Of a DNA stretch of 64,000 nt, positions 8,130-23,387 are shown one piece after another. The notes under the pieces were generated by a model. It searched no databases. It saw nothing but the letters and a program-made list of their open reading frames with translations, and was not told the DNA's origin. Source of the stretch: Nitrospirota bacterium. GTDB lineage: Bacteria; Nitrospirota; Nitrospiria; 2-01-FULL-66-17. Positions within the stretch are counted from its first letter, which is position 1. Each line of letters opens with the position of its first letter. The position numbers were made by a program, and so were the translations under genes. Location of the stretch: assembly GCA_040757335.1 (NCBI GenBank), contig JBFLXB010000007.1:49223-113222 (forward strand), written 5' to 3'.

Positions 8130-9548
8130 TTAAAAACTGAACCGAACACTCAGCACCACCGAGTGAACGACCGTGCGGTACGTCCCATTTGCTCGGGCGT
8201 CGATCGCAGGTATCGCTGGAGGGGAGCCTGCCGAACTGAAGTTGCTTCCATACTGATTGTCTTTTACTCGTTGGAACAGTATCAGGTGGTAACCGAGGTC
8301 AGCGCTCCACCGCGATGCTTTATACCCGGCACCAGCCGAAAACCAGTGCCGCGTCCCATCTGGCAAGATCGGGCTAACCGTATTGTCTGGAATCGGAGAA
8401 TAATCGAGCGTGTAGCCACCTCGCACAGCAAAGTTCGACCATTCGTACTGCGTCCCTACCCCATAGGCCATCGCATCGTCCCAAAGCAGCAGCGTCGTAT
8501 CAGTGCCTGGAGGTGGCAACCCTTCGTCAAACCTAATGACCAGCTGGTCGATAGTTGACCAGCCGGTCCAAATAGCCTCTCCCTCAATATTCCACTGTGG
8601 TATAGGTCGAAAGAGCACGCCAGCCCGAACCGATGGCGGCAAAGTTATCGTGGTCTCTGCCTCACCGTCAGGGAAAAACGGCGTGAAAGGCCCAGATGGG
8701 ATTGTGAAGTCGGCCTCAAGGTCATTGAGATCAGCCCGCACCTCGCTCCGGTACGTGAGGCCAATTTGCCATCGGTCGTTGGGCGCAATAGTAGTTCCCA
8801 GGTTGTAGCCGAAGCCCACCGCATCTCCCTCTACTTCGACAGCACCCTCTGGATTTCCGGGCACCGGCCCGAATCCCGCATCTTCTCCGACTCGAGACAA
8901 GTTGATCTGTCGTCGCTCCGTCAACTTTACATAAGCTACGTTCACACCCCCTGCCACTGCGGCCTTCGGGTTTATCTGCCAGGATACCGTCGGGGTTAAC
9001 ATCGTGGCCTGGACACCAACATACGTGATCTGAAACCGGCCGTCCCAATCCGTGGGCCAATCCGTTGCGACTCCGAACGGAGTATAGAGGCCGAGTCCTG
9101 CGGTCAAGTCGTGACCGATTGGCGCTGTGACGTACAATTGCGGCAGGAAAAACGCTTGGGGCTCCTCTTCCGCGCCTTGGCCTGTTTGAAGCGGGCTGTA
9201 CTCGGTGTCAGGAACGATCACGGTTGTACCCACTAACACCTCCGAGGTACGGAGCTGGGAGATCCCTGCCGGGTTGTAGTAGATCGCTGAGGGGTCGTCT
9301 GCCTGTGCAGTAAACGCCCCTCCCTTCCCACTCGCCGCAGCACCCTGTGCGGTAACCGCGAATCCGGCGCCAAGTGCGCTCTGGGTAAAGAACGCTCCGC
9401 TGCAAGTCAGCACGAGAGCGTGCGCTACTACGCATCGGCTGCTCCGCAACAATGCCCAGCCACCACGAAGACCAACCAAACATTCGAGAAAACGACGGCA
9501 ATTCCTTCCGAGTGCGTACGCTTCGGTACACGTCGTTTTGTAGGCCAT
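8130..9548 (-). CDS. FadL/OmpP1-family outer-membrane transporter
   Basis: A 472-residue protein with a hydrophobic export signal (about residues 38-60, likely cleavage near SALGAG) followed by beta-barrel sequence. The FadL signature YYNPAGIS lies just after the N-terminal plug-like segment, and the last residue is Phe (SVRFSF), as usual for outer-membrane barrels. The family takes up long-chain fatty acids or other hydrophobic compounds. The n-region before the signal is unusually long, so a downstream non-ATG start is possible. First gene of the minus-strand operon that continues with the PilZ/acyl-CoA dehydrogenase. Confidence 0.88.
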   Translation of the reverse strand: MAYKTTCTEAYALGRNCRRFLECLVGLRGGWALLRSSRCVVAHALVLTCSGAFFTQSALGAGFAVTAQGAAASGKGGAFTAQADDPSAIYYNPAGISQLRTSEVLVGTTVIVPDTEYSPLQTGQGAEEEPQAFFLPQLYVTAPIGHDLTAGLGLYTPFGVATDWPTDWDGRFQITYVGVQATMLTPTVSWQINPKAAVAGGVNVAYVKLTERRQINLSRVGEDAGFGPVPGNPEGAVEVEGDAVGFGYNLGTTIAPNDRWQIGLTYRSEVRADLNDLEADFTIPSGPFTPFFPDGEAETTITLPPSVRAGVLFRPIPQWNIEGEAIWTGWSTIDQLVIRFDEGLPPPGTDTTLLLWDDAMAYGVGTQYEWSNFAVRGGYTLDYSPIPDNTVSPILPDGTRHWFSAGAGYKASRWSADLGYHLILFQRVKDNQYGSNFSSAGSPPAIPAIDARANGTYRTVVHSVVLSVRFSF

Positions 9549-9607
9549 CGCGCTCCCTCGCTCCCCGAAGACCTTCCCTGGCCAACTGGGGTCCGCCGGA
9601 TTTTTAA

Positions 9608-9637
9608 AGTATATATCTCTTCTTTAAACGGACGCAA
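9608..9637 (-). promoter_or_regulatory. candidate sigma70 promoter for the FadL operon
   Basis: On the minus strand TTGCGT (9632-9637), an 18-base spacer and TATACT (9608-9613) lie about 60 bases before the FadL start, inside an AT-rich patch. The rest of the ~300-base interval between the FadL gene and the truncated ssrA copy shows no gene. Confidence 0.5.
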
Positions 9638-9851
9638 GAGAATATTCGGATGTGGCATATCCCGAGCTGCGGTAAAGGCACACCGGTGCCCATACCGACA
9701 CCCGTGGCGGTCTAGACCCAATACCTACGGATTAGGGCTGGGGATACGAAGGCTCGGTTCTGGAGGTGTGCGCAGACCGTGGGACGGCTGTTGTGGGGAA
9801 CGACCCGTCAACGCAAACGAAGGACGACTTTAGATCTATACGACAAGATTT

Positions 9852-10108
9852 TGGTGGGGGCGGCGGGAATTGCACCCGCGTCCGAAGACCGTCAGCTCTC
9901 AGTGCCTACGTGCGTAGCCCCGTTTCAGATTCGCCACCGCCGATGCCCGGGGCGGGCGCGACGACCGCTAGCTTGAGTCGCTCTCGCGGGCCTCCCTCAA
10001 GCGGGGAGGACCAGCCAGCCTGTTTGTCGGCGCCGTTTCGTAGGACAGGCCGCCTACGGTGAAACGACGCGCGGCTTCAGCCGCGAGTGCCAGTTCTTGA
10101 TTGGCAGT
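9852..10108 (-). pseudogene. truncated duplicate of tmRNA gene ssrA (3' part only)
   Basis: These 257 bases match the 3' 258 bases of the intact ssrA (13932-14189) with four substitutions and one single-base gap. The copy keeps the CCA end, the T-arm, the pseudoknot region and the tag codons ANQELALAA, but the tag stop TAA is changed to GAA (plus-strand 10076-10078), and the 5' tRNA-like half is absent. It cannot fold into a normal tmRNA. Together with the intact gene it flanks a ~3.8-kb segment holding a toxin-antitoxin pair and an SNF2 helicase. Confidence 0.85.
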
Positions 10109-10112
10109 GGTC

Positions 10113-10137
10113 GGCGTTTGATCGCCTCGCGCTTGTC
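10113..10137 (-). pseudogene. remnant of smpB 3' end joined to the ssrA fragment
   Basis: This 25-base stretch matches the C-terminal KRESIKR coding part of smpB (14470-14494) at 24 of 25 positions. It lies four bases from the partial ssrA, in the same order and strand as smpB-ssrA. So the duplicated copy arose from the smpB-ssrA locus with the intervening sequence, including the 5' tmRNA domain, deleted. Confidence 0.6.
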
Positions 10138-10168
10138 GGCTGCGCATATATGCCGGGGGCACCCGACA

Positions 10169-10213
10169 TTGACAAGCCGAACGAAATGCCTCTATGATTG
10201 CATCATTATGATG
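10169..10213 (+). promoter_or_regulatory. promoter and operator of the RHH/PIN toxin-antitoxin operon
   Basis: TTGACA (10169-10174), an 18-base spacer and TATGAT (10193-10198) make a near-consensus sigma70 promoter. Directly downstream lies the perfect palindrome CATCATTATGATG (10201-10213), where the ribbon-helix-helix antitoxin would bind for autoregulation. The antitoxin ATG follows at 10240. Confidence 0.65.
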
Positions 10214-10239
10214 AAACATATGACGCATCGAGGTCACCG

Positions 10240-10500
10240 ATGAAGGCGATCACGTTAAGGAACCTTCCGGCCCCAATTGCTCGTCTCATCCAGCTAAAAG
10301 CCAAACAGGACAAGAAAAGTATCAACAAAACCGTCGTGGGTTTGTTAGAGGAGTGCACGGGGGTTCGGGGGCCGAAACCCGAAAAGCCCGAGTATCACGA
10401 TCTGGATAGCCTGGCGGGATCCTGGACGACCGAAGAGGCGGCCAGGTTTGAGCAGGCCTTGGCGCAGCAGCGCGAGATCGACCCCGATGTGTGGAAATGA
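10240..10500 (+). CDS. ribbon-helix-helix antitoxin (FitA/VapB-like)
   Basis: An 86-residue protein starting MKAITLRNLP, the usual first strand of ribbon-helix-helix antitoxins, then two basic helices and an acidic C-terminal tail that would wrap the toxin. An in-frame ATG 14 codons earlier lies over the operator and is less likely. Its TGA overlaps the toxin ATG (ATGA). Expected role: DNA-binding repressor of its own promoter and neutraliser of the PIN nuclease. Confidence 0.8.
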   Translation: MKAITLRNLPAPIARLIQLKAKQDKKSINKTVVGLLEECTGVRGPKPEKPEYHDLDSLAGSWTTEEAARFEQALAQQREIDPDVWK

Positions 10501-10898
10501 TGCGGGCGATGCTCGATACGTCGGCCTACTCCGCCTTCATGAGAGGTCACGCCGACATCCACCGCGTCCTCCAGCAGGTCGACGAGATCTGCTTCTGTCC
10601 GATCATTCTGGGAGAACTGCTCGCAGGCTTTTCGAGAGGTGGTCACAAGAAAAGGAACGAGAAGGAGCTGGAGCGGTTTCTCGCATCGCCGCGCGTCGCA
10701 CTCGTGAACTTGGACCAAGAGACGGCTGAGCGATACGCCGTCATTCTGAATTCGTTGTGGAAAGCAGGAACCCCCATCCCGACCAATGACCTCTGGATTG
10801 CTGCGAGCGCGATGCAACACGGACTGCGCGTGGTCACCACGGACGCCCATTTTCAGAAAGTGACTCAGGTCATCGTGGATCACTTTCCGCCCCAGTAG
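10497..10898 (+). CDS. PIN-domain ribonuclease toxin (VapC-like)
   Basis: A PIN-domain protein of about 133 residues. The acidic active-site residues are readable: Asp in MLDTSAYS, Glu in ILGELLAG, and Asp in TNDLWIAASA with Asp in VTTDAHF. Such proteins cleave specific RNAs, often initiator tRNA or rRNA, when freed from the antitoxin. The ATG at 10497 overlaps the antitoxin stop; a GTG two codons earlier is an alternative. Confidence 0.85.
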   Translation: MMRAMLDTSAYSAFMRGHADIHRVLQQVDEICFCPIILGELLAGFSRGGHKKRNEKELERFLASPRVALVNLDQETAERYAVILNSLWKAGTPIPTNDLWIAASAMQHGLRVVTTDAHFQKVTQVIVDHFPPQ

Positions 10899-10998
10899 CG
10901 CCCTCTCTATGGCGGGTGTGTGTTCATCCCGCAAGAGTGGTCCCCTCGCTCAAAGCGGCCCTTGTGCCCGACCGCCCGAATCCCCTAAGATCCGCGCC

Positions 10999-13722
<2,724 letters not shown>

Positions 13723-13864
13723 ACCGCCCTCCGTGATCAAACGATCCAAACTCCGTAAGGACTTCGCGCGCCTGCTCACTCAGGACGCGGTGGCGCACGC
13801 CAACGGGGTGCCGGTCACGTACGTTAAAGCCCTGGCGCAATGGCTTCCGAGCTCGCCGAACGCG

Positions 13865-13898
13865 GTGACGGCCGAGCAGCATGCTGCTCGGCCGTCAC
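13865..13898. terminator. perfect 34-bp palindrome between helicase gene and ssrA 3' end
   Basis: GTGACGGCCGAGCAGCA followed by its exact reverse complement. The RNA would form a very stable hairpin on either strand. It lies between the convergent SNF2 gene and ssrA, so a bidirectional terminator is plausible, although no clear U-run follows on either side. A protein-binding palindrome is the alternative. Confidence 0.5.
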
Positions 13899-13931
13899 GG
13901 AACCGCGTCTTCTGCGAACGGTCTCACAAAA

Positions 13932-14277
13932 TGGTGGAGGCGGCGGGAATTGCACCCGCGTCCGAAGACCGTCGGCTCTCAGTGCCTACGTGCGTAGCCC
14001 CGTTTCAGATTCGCCACCGTCGATGCCCGGGGCGGGCGCGACGACCGCTAGCTTGAGTCGCTCTCGCCGGGCCTCCCTCAAGCGGGGAGGACCAGCCAGC
14101 CTGTTTGTCGGCGCCGTTTCGTAGGACAGGCCGCCTACGGTGAAACGACGCGCGGCTTAAGCCGCGAGTGCCAGTTCTTGATTGGCAGTTGTGACATTCC
14201 CAGTTGTTTTACGAGCCCTCTGGGACCTCGGCACGCCACTCAGAACGTCGGAATCTCCGTCGAGCCTATTCGCCCCC
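13932..14277 (-). ncRNA. ssrA: transfer-messenger RNA
   Basis: A one-piece tmRNA of about 346 nt. The 5' end GGGGGCG pairs with CGCCTCC before the 3' ACCA, forming the 7-bp acceptor stem. The 5' domain has GGCTCGACGG and GTGCCGAGG, as in other tmRNAs, and the T-arm GCGGGTGCAATTCCCGC is intact. The reading frame at 14186-14157 encodes the tag ANQELALAA and ends in TAA. The RNA rescues stalled ribosomes with SmpB, whose gene is immediately upstream. Its own promoter region is occupied by a long palindromic repeat ending four bases before the 5' end. Confidence 0.93.
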
Positions 14278-14280
14278 CTT

Positions 14281-14405
14281 CGTTTGGGCCGGAATCGGCC
14301 CATCTGCTGCGTTGCGCCCTCCGCTCCGTTCCTCACGTACGAACCAGTACGCTCCGGTACGGTGCTCGGCTGCGCCTTGCATCTGGGCCGATTCCGGCCC
14401 AAACG
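14281..14405. repeat. 125-bp palindromic repeat, copy A, between smpB and ssrA
   Basis: Perfect 22-base inverted arms (14281-14302 and 14384-14405, CGTTTGGGCCGGAATCGGCC at the left end) enclose a core. The core contains TCCTCACGTACGA followed by CCAGTACGCTCCGGT, which is shared with the repeat at 53807-53927 although the arms differ. It sits where the ssrA promoter would be expected, so it either supplies that promoter or ssrA is processed from an smpB transcript. Confidence 0.8.
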
Positions 14406-14416
14406 CCGTCCTTTCG

Positions 14417-14890
14417 CTAACTCCTCTGTCGCTCACGAACGCCGCGCCGAATTTCGCGGTCCGCTTCGCGGCGTTTGATCGACTCGCGCTTGTCCGGGCC
14501 GGTTTTGCCCTTGGCCAGCGCCAACTCGACCTTCGCGCGACCGGCTTTATTAAAATACAGTTTCAGCGGGATGATCGTCAACCCGCGCTCTTGTGTTTTC
14601 CCCAGCAGGCGCTGAATTTCCTGCCGGTGCAGCAGCAGTTTACGCACGCGCAAAGGGTCGTGGTTTTGGATGTTCCCATGGCTATAGGGTTGAATGTGGG
14701 CGTGGTACAAGAGCACTTCGCCGTTCTCAATGCGCGCGAAGCTGTCCTGGAGACTGGCCTTGCCCTCGCGGAGGGCCTTGACCTCGGTTCCCATCAATGC
14801 GATGCCGGCTTCGAACGTCTCCAGGACATGGTAGTCGTGAAACGCACGGCGGTTGCTCGCGACAATGTGCTCGGCCCTCTGGGTTTTCAT
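14417..14890 (-). CDS. smpB: SsrA-binding protein SmpB
   Basis: 157 residues, the normal length for SmpB. It binds the tRNA-like domain of tmRNA and mimics the codon-anticodon arm in the ribosomal A site. Family marks are [12 protein letters not shown] at the N-terminus, [18 protein letters not shown] and the basic C-terminal tail. The ATG at 14890 is chosen because the family begins here; the frame extends upstream without homology. ssrA follows downstream on the same strand. Confidence 0.95.
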   Translation of the reverse strand: MKTQRAEHIVASNRRAFHDYHVLETFEAGIALMGTEVKALREGKASLQDSFARIENGEVLLYHAHIQPYSHGNIQNHDPLRVRKLLLHRQEIQRLLGKTQERGLTIIPLKLYFNKAGRAKVELALAKGKTGPDKRESIKRREADREIRRGVRERQRS

Positions 14891-15034
14891 CGCGCCGATT
14901 ATACCATTGACGCTTTTTGCCGCCGGCCGTAGCGCCGCGGTCAAAGCGCACGGGGGTTGCTCACACCGCAATGGTTTTCGTTTGGATTGACGCGGTTCGC
15001 GGAAAAGCCGTAGGATTCCGCGTCGGAGACCGGC

Positions 15035-15490
15035 GTGCGTCCTACCGAAACCCTCATCCCCTCGCTCTTCGCCTCGTTCGGACTCACGGCCAAGCTGGAC
15101 GAGCACCGGTTGATCGCGGCCTGGCCTCGGATCGTCGGGCCGCAAATCGCGGCTCACGCAGCGCCGCAGGAGGTGCGCGGCAAGACGTTATGGGTCGTGG
15201 TGGACAGCTCCACCTGGCTCCACCAACTGACGCTGCTCAAGCCGCTCTTGTTGGCAAAGCTTGGCCCGCATGTGGGGAAGGCCGTGGTACGGGACGTGCG
15301 GTTCGTGATCGGGGAGGTCTCGGCCCCTGCTGACACCGGCGCCGCTCCTCCTCTATCGGCCGCGCCCCTGACTCCCGAAGACGAGGCTGCGGTGGACCAG
15401 GCCGTGTCAGCGCTGCCCGACGCCGACCTCCGCGAGAGCCTGGCCCGGCTGTTGCGCAGAGCCGCCGCGAAGCCGAGGCGGGGCCGCTGA
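15035..15490 (+). CDS. DUF721 protein, DciA-like helicase loader
   Basis: 151 residues with a GTG start. The DUF721 core covers about residues 10-95, with [17 protein letters not shown] and the [18 protein letters not shown] stretch typical of the KH-like domain. DciA proteins recruit or load the replicative helicase DnaB in bacteria lacking DnaC. Its position beside gyrA, gyrB, dnaN and dnaA fits a replication role. It is convergent with gyrA, two bases apart. Confidence 0.75.
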   Translation: MRPTETLIPSLFASFGLTAKLDEHRLIAAWPRIVGPQIAAHAAPQEVRGKTLWVVVDSSTWLHQLTLLKPLLLAKLGPHVGKAVVRDVRFVIGEVSAPADTGAAPPLSAAPLTPEDEAAVDQAVSALPDADLRESLARLLRRAAAKPRRGR

Positions 15491-15492
15491 CG

Positions 15493-17976
15493 TCACGCTT
15501 TGGGGGGCGCCTCAGGCTCGGGACCCAGGTCCGACGAACCGGACGGGGCTTCGTCCTTTTCCCGCATGATCGCGGCGGCTGCGACGCGGTCGCCTTGGGC
15601 CATCTCGATCAGCCGCACGCCCTGCGTGTTCCGTCCGATGACCCGAAGCGTGGCCACTGCCAGGCGCAGCACCTGCGCCCCGGCGGTGACCAACATGACA
15701 TCGTCCTCGGGGGCCACCTGGAGGACCGCGACCACGTCTCCGTTGCGGGCGGTCGTCTGGATCGTGATGATGCCCTTGCCGCCGCGGCTCTGCGACCGAT
15801 ATTCGGCTAAATCAGTGCGTTTGCCGTACCCGTGTTCCGTGACGGTCAGCAGGGTGGCTGCCTCGCGCCGGTGCACCACCTCCATGCTGATCACTTCGTC
15901 GCCCGGCTCCAGCTCGATCCCCTTGACGCCGTAAGCGGTTCGGCCCATCGGGCGCACGTTGGCTTCGGGGAACCGAATCACCAGCCCTTTTTTCGTGCCC
16001 AACAGCACCTCTTCGTCTCCGTTCGTGACGAGCGCGGAGACGAGCTGGTCGCCTTCTTCCAGGCCCAGCGCGATGATCCCCCCTGCTCGGGGGTTGGAGT
16101 GCGCCGAGAGTTCGGTTTTTTTGACCGTCCCGTGCTTGGTGGCCATGACCACGAACCGGTCCCCGCGGAACTCGGAAACCGGGAGGATCGCCGAAACGGT
16201 CTCGCGTTCTCCGAGCTGGAGCAGGTTGATGATCGGCTTGCCCTTCGCCACCCGACCCGCTTCGGGAACTTGGTGCACCTTGAGCCAATACACCTTGCCG
16301 GAGCTCGTAAAAAAGAGGAGGTAGTCCTTGGTGGAAGCCGTGAAGAGCGTGGTGACGAAATCCTCCTCCTTGGTCCCCATGCCGATCTTGCCCTTGCCCC
16401 CGCGGCGCTGGGCGCGATACAAGCTGACGGGGTTGCGCTTGATGTACCCCGAGTGCGAGACGGTGATGATGACGTCTTCCGGCGCGATCAGATCTTCCAG
16501 CGAGATCTCCGCGCTCTCCTCGACGATTTCGGTGCGCCGTTCATCGCCGTACTTGGTCTTCAACTCGGTCAGTTCTTCACGGATAATGCCGCGCACCAAC
16601 GCGTCGCTCGCCAGGATCGCCTTGAGCGATTCGATCTTCTGCAGCGTCTCTTGATACTCCGTCACCAGTTTTTCCCGCTCCAGATTGGTGAGCCGCTGCA
16701 ACCGCATGTCCAAGATCGCCTGCGCCTGGATCGCGGAGAGGGCAAAGCGGGTCATCAACCCGGTTTTGGCCGCTTCGGGGTCGGACGCCGCGCGGATCAG
16801 CGCGATCACGGCATCCAGGTGATCGATGGCTTTCTTGAGCCCTTCGAGGATATGGGCTTTTTCTTCGGCCTTGCGCAGCTCGTACCGCGTGCGGCGGACC
16901 ACGACCTCGCGACGGTGTTCGATGAAGTGCGACAAGAGACCGTGCAGGTTCAGGATCTGCGGTTGGTTGCGCACCAACGCGAGCGTAATGATCCCGAACG
17001 TGGTCTGGAGCGGCGTGTGTTTGAAGAGCTGATTGAGGATCACGGACGCGATCTCGCCGCGCTTGAGCTCGATCACGACCCGCATGCCTTCGCGGTCGGA
17101 CTCGTCTCGCAGATCGGCAATGCCCTCGATCCGTCGCTCCGACACCAACTCCGCGATCTTCTCGAGAAGCTTGGCCTTGTTGACCTGGTAGGGCAACTCG
17201 GTGACGATCAAACTTTCCTTGTCGGTTCGCGGGTGGGTTTCGATCCGCACCCGGGCGCGCAGCGTGAGCGAGCCGCGGCCGGTCCGGTACGCTTCGCCGA
17301 TGCCGCGCGAGCCGTAGATAAAGCCCGCGGTGGGAAAATCCGGCCCCTTGATCACGCCCATCAACTCGTCGATGGTCACCGCGGGGTTGTCCAGCAGCAG
17401 AAGCACGCCGTCGACTACTTCCCCCAAGTTGTGCGGCGGGATATTGGTCGCCATGCCCACGGCGATGCCCGCGGCGCCGTTGACGAGCAAGTTGGGCAAC
17501 CGGGTGGGCAACACCAGCGGTTCGGTCTGCGTGTCGTCGTAGTTGGGCCCAAAGTCGACGGTTTCCTTATCGATGTCCGCGAGCAGTTCGTGGCCGATCT
17601 GCGCCATGCGCACCTCGGTGTAGCGCATGGCCGCGGGCGGGTCGCCGTCCACAGACCCGAAGTTCCCCTGCCCGTCGACCAGGGGATAGCGCAGGGAAAA
17701 ATCCTGCGCCATCCGGACGATCGTGTCGTAGATCGCCGCGTCGCCGTGCGGGTGGTATTTTCCCATCACGTCGCCGACGACTCGCGCGGACTTCTTATAG
17801 GCCCGATTCCACGCCAGGCCCATCTCGTTCATCCCGAACAAGACGCGTCGGTGCACGGGCTTGAGCCCGTCGCGGACATCGGGCAAGGCGCGACCCACGA
17901 TGACGCTCATGGCGTAATCCAGGTACGCCGCGCGCATTTCGTCTTCGATGTTGATCAGGACGTTCTGTTCGGGCAT
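15493..17976 (-). CDS. gyrA: DNA gyrase subunit A
   Basis: 827 residues. The N-terminal breakage-reunion domain includes the quinolone-pocket stretch [19 protein letters not shown], with the catalytic Tyr in AMRYTEVRM about 120 residues in. The C-terminal beta-pinwheel carries the GyrA box QRRGGKG, which marks a gyrase rather than topoisomerase IV. At the QRDR, Asp-Ala replaces the Ser-Ala-Val of E. coli (GDAAIYD instead of GDSAVYD). It lies 84 bases downstream of gyrB on the same strand. Confidence 0.96.
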   Translation of the reverse strand: MPEQNVLINIEDEMRAAYLDYAMSVIVGRALPDVRDGLKPVHRRVLFGMNEMGLAWNRAYKKSARVVGDVMGKYHPHGDAAIYDTIVRMAQDFSLRYPLVDGQGNFGSVDGDPPAAMRYTEVRMAQIGHELLADIDKETVDFGPNYDDTQTEPLVLPTRLPNLLVNGAAGIAVGMATNIPPHNLGEVVDGVLLLLDNPAVTIDELMGVIKGPDFPTAGFIYGSRGIGEAYRTGRGSLTLRARVRIETHPRTDKESLIVTELPYQVNKAKLLEKIAELVSERRIEGIADLRDESDREGMRVVIELKRGEIASVILNQLFKHTPLQTTFGIITLALVRNQPQILNLHGLLSHFIEHRREVVVRRTRYELRKAEEKAHILEGLKKAIDHLDAVIALIRAASDPEAAKTGLMTRFALSAIQAQAILDMRLQRLTNLEREKLVTEYQETLQKIESLKAILASDALVRGIIREELTELKTKYGDERRTEIVEESAEISLEDLIAPEDVIITVSHSGYIKRNPVSLYRAQRRGGKGKIGMGTKEEDFVTTLFTASTKDYLLFFTSSGKVYWLKVHQVPEAGRVAKGKPIINLLQLGERETVSAILPVSEFRGDRFVVMATKHGTVKKTELSAHSNPRAGGIIALGLEEGDQLVSALVTNGDEEVLLGTKKGLVIRFPEANVRPMGRTAYGVKGIELEPGDEVISMEVVHRREAATLLTVTEHGYGKRTDLAEYRSQSRGGKGIITIQTTARNGDVVAVLQVAPEDDVMLVTAGAQVLRLAVATLRVIGRNTQGVRLIEMAQGDRVAAAAIMREKDEAPSGSSDLGPEPEAPPKA

Positions 17977-18060
17977 GGGTGCGTGCGGTCTCCGCGGTGT
18001 GGCGTGGTCAGGACCGGCCCGCGTGCCTGCTGGGAGCGCTGACGGGTCGCCTCCGGATCA

Positions 18061-21640
<3,580 letters not shown>

Positions 21641-21688
21641 CGTGGAGTCCTTTTCGCGAACGCGCCACGGACGTCGCGCCGTGACCGC

Positions 21689-23014
21689 TCAGTGTCCGCC
21701 ATGAATGGCCTTGACCAAGCTATCGATGGTCATTCGGGTTTGATGATCGCGCTGGAGTTGGTCGGTGATGAGACGGACCGCGTGGATCACGGTCGAGTGG
21801 TCCTTTCCGCCGAACTGTCGCCCGATCTCCGGAAACGAGCAGTCCGTCAGTGTTCGGCACAGATACATGGCGAGCTGTCGTGGAAAAACCACGGTCTTGG
21901 TACGGCGCTTGGACTTGAGGTCGTTCGTCTTCATTTGAAACCGCTCAGCCACGACCCTGAGAATCTGGTCGACGCCGACGACCGTCCGGCTCTCGCTGAT
22001 CGTGTCGCGAAGCACCTCCTTGGCGAGGTCTACGGTCATATATCGATCCGTCAAAGCCGAGTAGGCGCTGAGACGCAGCAATGACCCCTCTAACTCGCGG
22101 ATATTGGTCTTGATGTGCGTGGCCAAAAACAGCGCGACGTCGTCAGCCATTTCGAGGTGGTCCGCTTCGGCCTTCTTCTTCAAGATCGCGACCCTGGTTT
22201 CTAGATCCGGCGGTTGAATGTCCGCCATCAGACCCATCTCGAAGCGAGAACGGAGCCGAAGCTCAATGTCGGCGAGCTCTTTGGTCGACCGGTCGCAGGA
22301 AAGGACGATTTGTTTGTTCTCTTCATACAAGCTATTGAACGTGTGGAAGAACTCCTCCTGGGTTCGTTCCTTGCCGGCGATGAACTGGATGTCATCGATC
22401 AGCAAGACATCCACGGTTCGGTACCGATTTCTGAACTCGCCCATCTTGTCATTCCGAATGGAATGAATCACCTCGTTGGTGAACATTTCCGATGACAGAT
22501 ACGCGATTCGGATGTCGCGATTGCGCTCTTTGATCGCGTTACCGATCGCGTTGAGCAGATGCGTCTTGCCCAAGCCCACCCCGCCGTAGATGAAAAACGG
22601 GTTGTAAATCTCTCCCGGCTGCTCGGCGACTTTTCGGGACGCGGCGTGCGCAAATTGATTGCTCGCCCCGACGACAAAGCTCCCAAACACGTATTTGGGG
22701 TTCAGGTTCCGGTTCTTGACCCGGCGTTCTTGCTGAGACTGAGCCGCGGAAGGGGGCAATAGTGGCGGTTCCTGGACGGCGAAGGAAACATCCAACTCGT
22801 TGTTTGCGGTCAGTCGCCGGAGGTTGTCTCGAATAAGGCCCGCGTAATGTTCATTGATCCAATCTACGAAGAACTTGTTGGGGACCGCAAACACCGCCTC
22901 GTTATTGCCTCCCGACACAAGGGCGATCGGCCTGATCCACGCGTCAAAGCTCTGCTTATTAACGGATGCTTCCAAATCGCTGCGGTGAATTTGCCACGCC
23001 TCTTCAATGGTCAT
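21689..23014 (-). CDS. dnaA: chromosomal replication initiator DnaA
   Basis: 441 residues. Domain I starts MTIEEAWQIH; the AAA+ domain has Walker A GGVGLGKTHLLN and Walker B VLLIDDIQF; domain IV has the DNA-binding signature FGGKDHSTVIHAV. The ATG at 23014 is chosen because domain I starts there; the frame is open 30 codons further without family similarity. Two DnaA-box-like sequences lie 30-50 bases upstream. Confidence 0.96.
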   Translation of the reverse strand: MTIEEAWQIHRSDLEASVNKQSFDAWIRPIALVSGGNNEAVFAVPNKFFVDWINEHYAGLIRDNLRRLTANNELDVSFAVQEPPLLPPSAAQSQQERRVKNRNLNPKYVFGSFVVGASNQFAHAASRKVAEQPGEIYNPFFIYGGVGLGKTHLLNAIGNAIKERNRDIRIAYLSSEMFTNEVIHSIRNDKMGEFRNRYRTVDVLLIDDIQFIAGKERTQEEFFHTFNSLYEENKQIVLSCDRSTKELADIELRLRSRFEMGLMADIQPPDLETRVAILKKKAEADHLEMADDVALFLATHIKTNIRELEGSLLRLSAYSALTDRYMTVDLAKEVLRDTISESRTVVGVDQILRVVAERFQMKTNDLKSKRRTKTVVFPRQLAMYLCRTLTDCSFPEIGRQFGGKDHSTVIHAVRLITDQLQRDHQTRMTIDSLVKAIHGGH

Positions 23015-23043
23015 TCTACGAGCCCTACAGGTTACTAACAGGG

Positions 23044-23063
23044 TTGTCAACAGATGTTGATAA
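23044..23063. promoter_or_regulatory. two DnaA-box-like sites upstream of dnaA
   Basis: TTGTCAACA (23044-23052) and the reverse-strand TTATCAACA (23055-23063) differ from TTATCCACA at two positions and one. They may serve dnaA autoregulation. The remaining ~320 bases up to ilvE are relatively AT-rich but show no further clear DnaA boxes, so a full origin is not demonstrated here. Confidence 0.45.
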
Positions 23064-23387
23064 CTTGGCGTGTCTTTGCAGGACCACGCAGAATCGTACC
23101 CCACACGACGAACTGAAACACAACCGGCATGTTCGTGGCCGGCGGTACTATAGCAGACTCAGCAGCCGCATTCAATCTACTTCGCACATCGATATTCATT
23201 GCTCTTGTCCCCAGATAACTCTTATTGATGTCCACTGCCAAGAGGCCGCATTTACAGTCGGTTGTCTTCTTACCAACCCCCTTCGACACCCTTTACTAAT
23301 ACGATCTTTATTGGAACATTCAAAACGAGCATTCGTTGCAAAGTCAGTATTGTCCTGTTAAGATTTTACGCGTCTCGGGAGCCTCGA

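Noticed and set aside
15832..18042. 736-residue plus-strand open frame antisense to gyrA
   Set aside because: It mirrors gyrA codons in GC-rich DNA; the protein shows no family motifs, while the minus-strand frame is an intact gyrase subunit.
23015..23387. Replication origin beside dnaA
   Set aside because: Only two imperfect DnaA-box-like sites were found and no clear cluster with an AT-rich unwinding element; kept only as a regulatory site.
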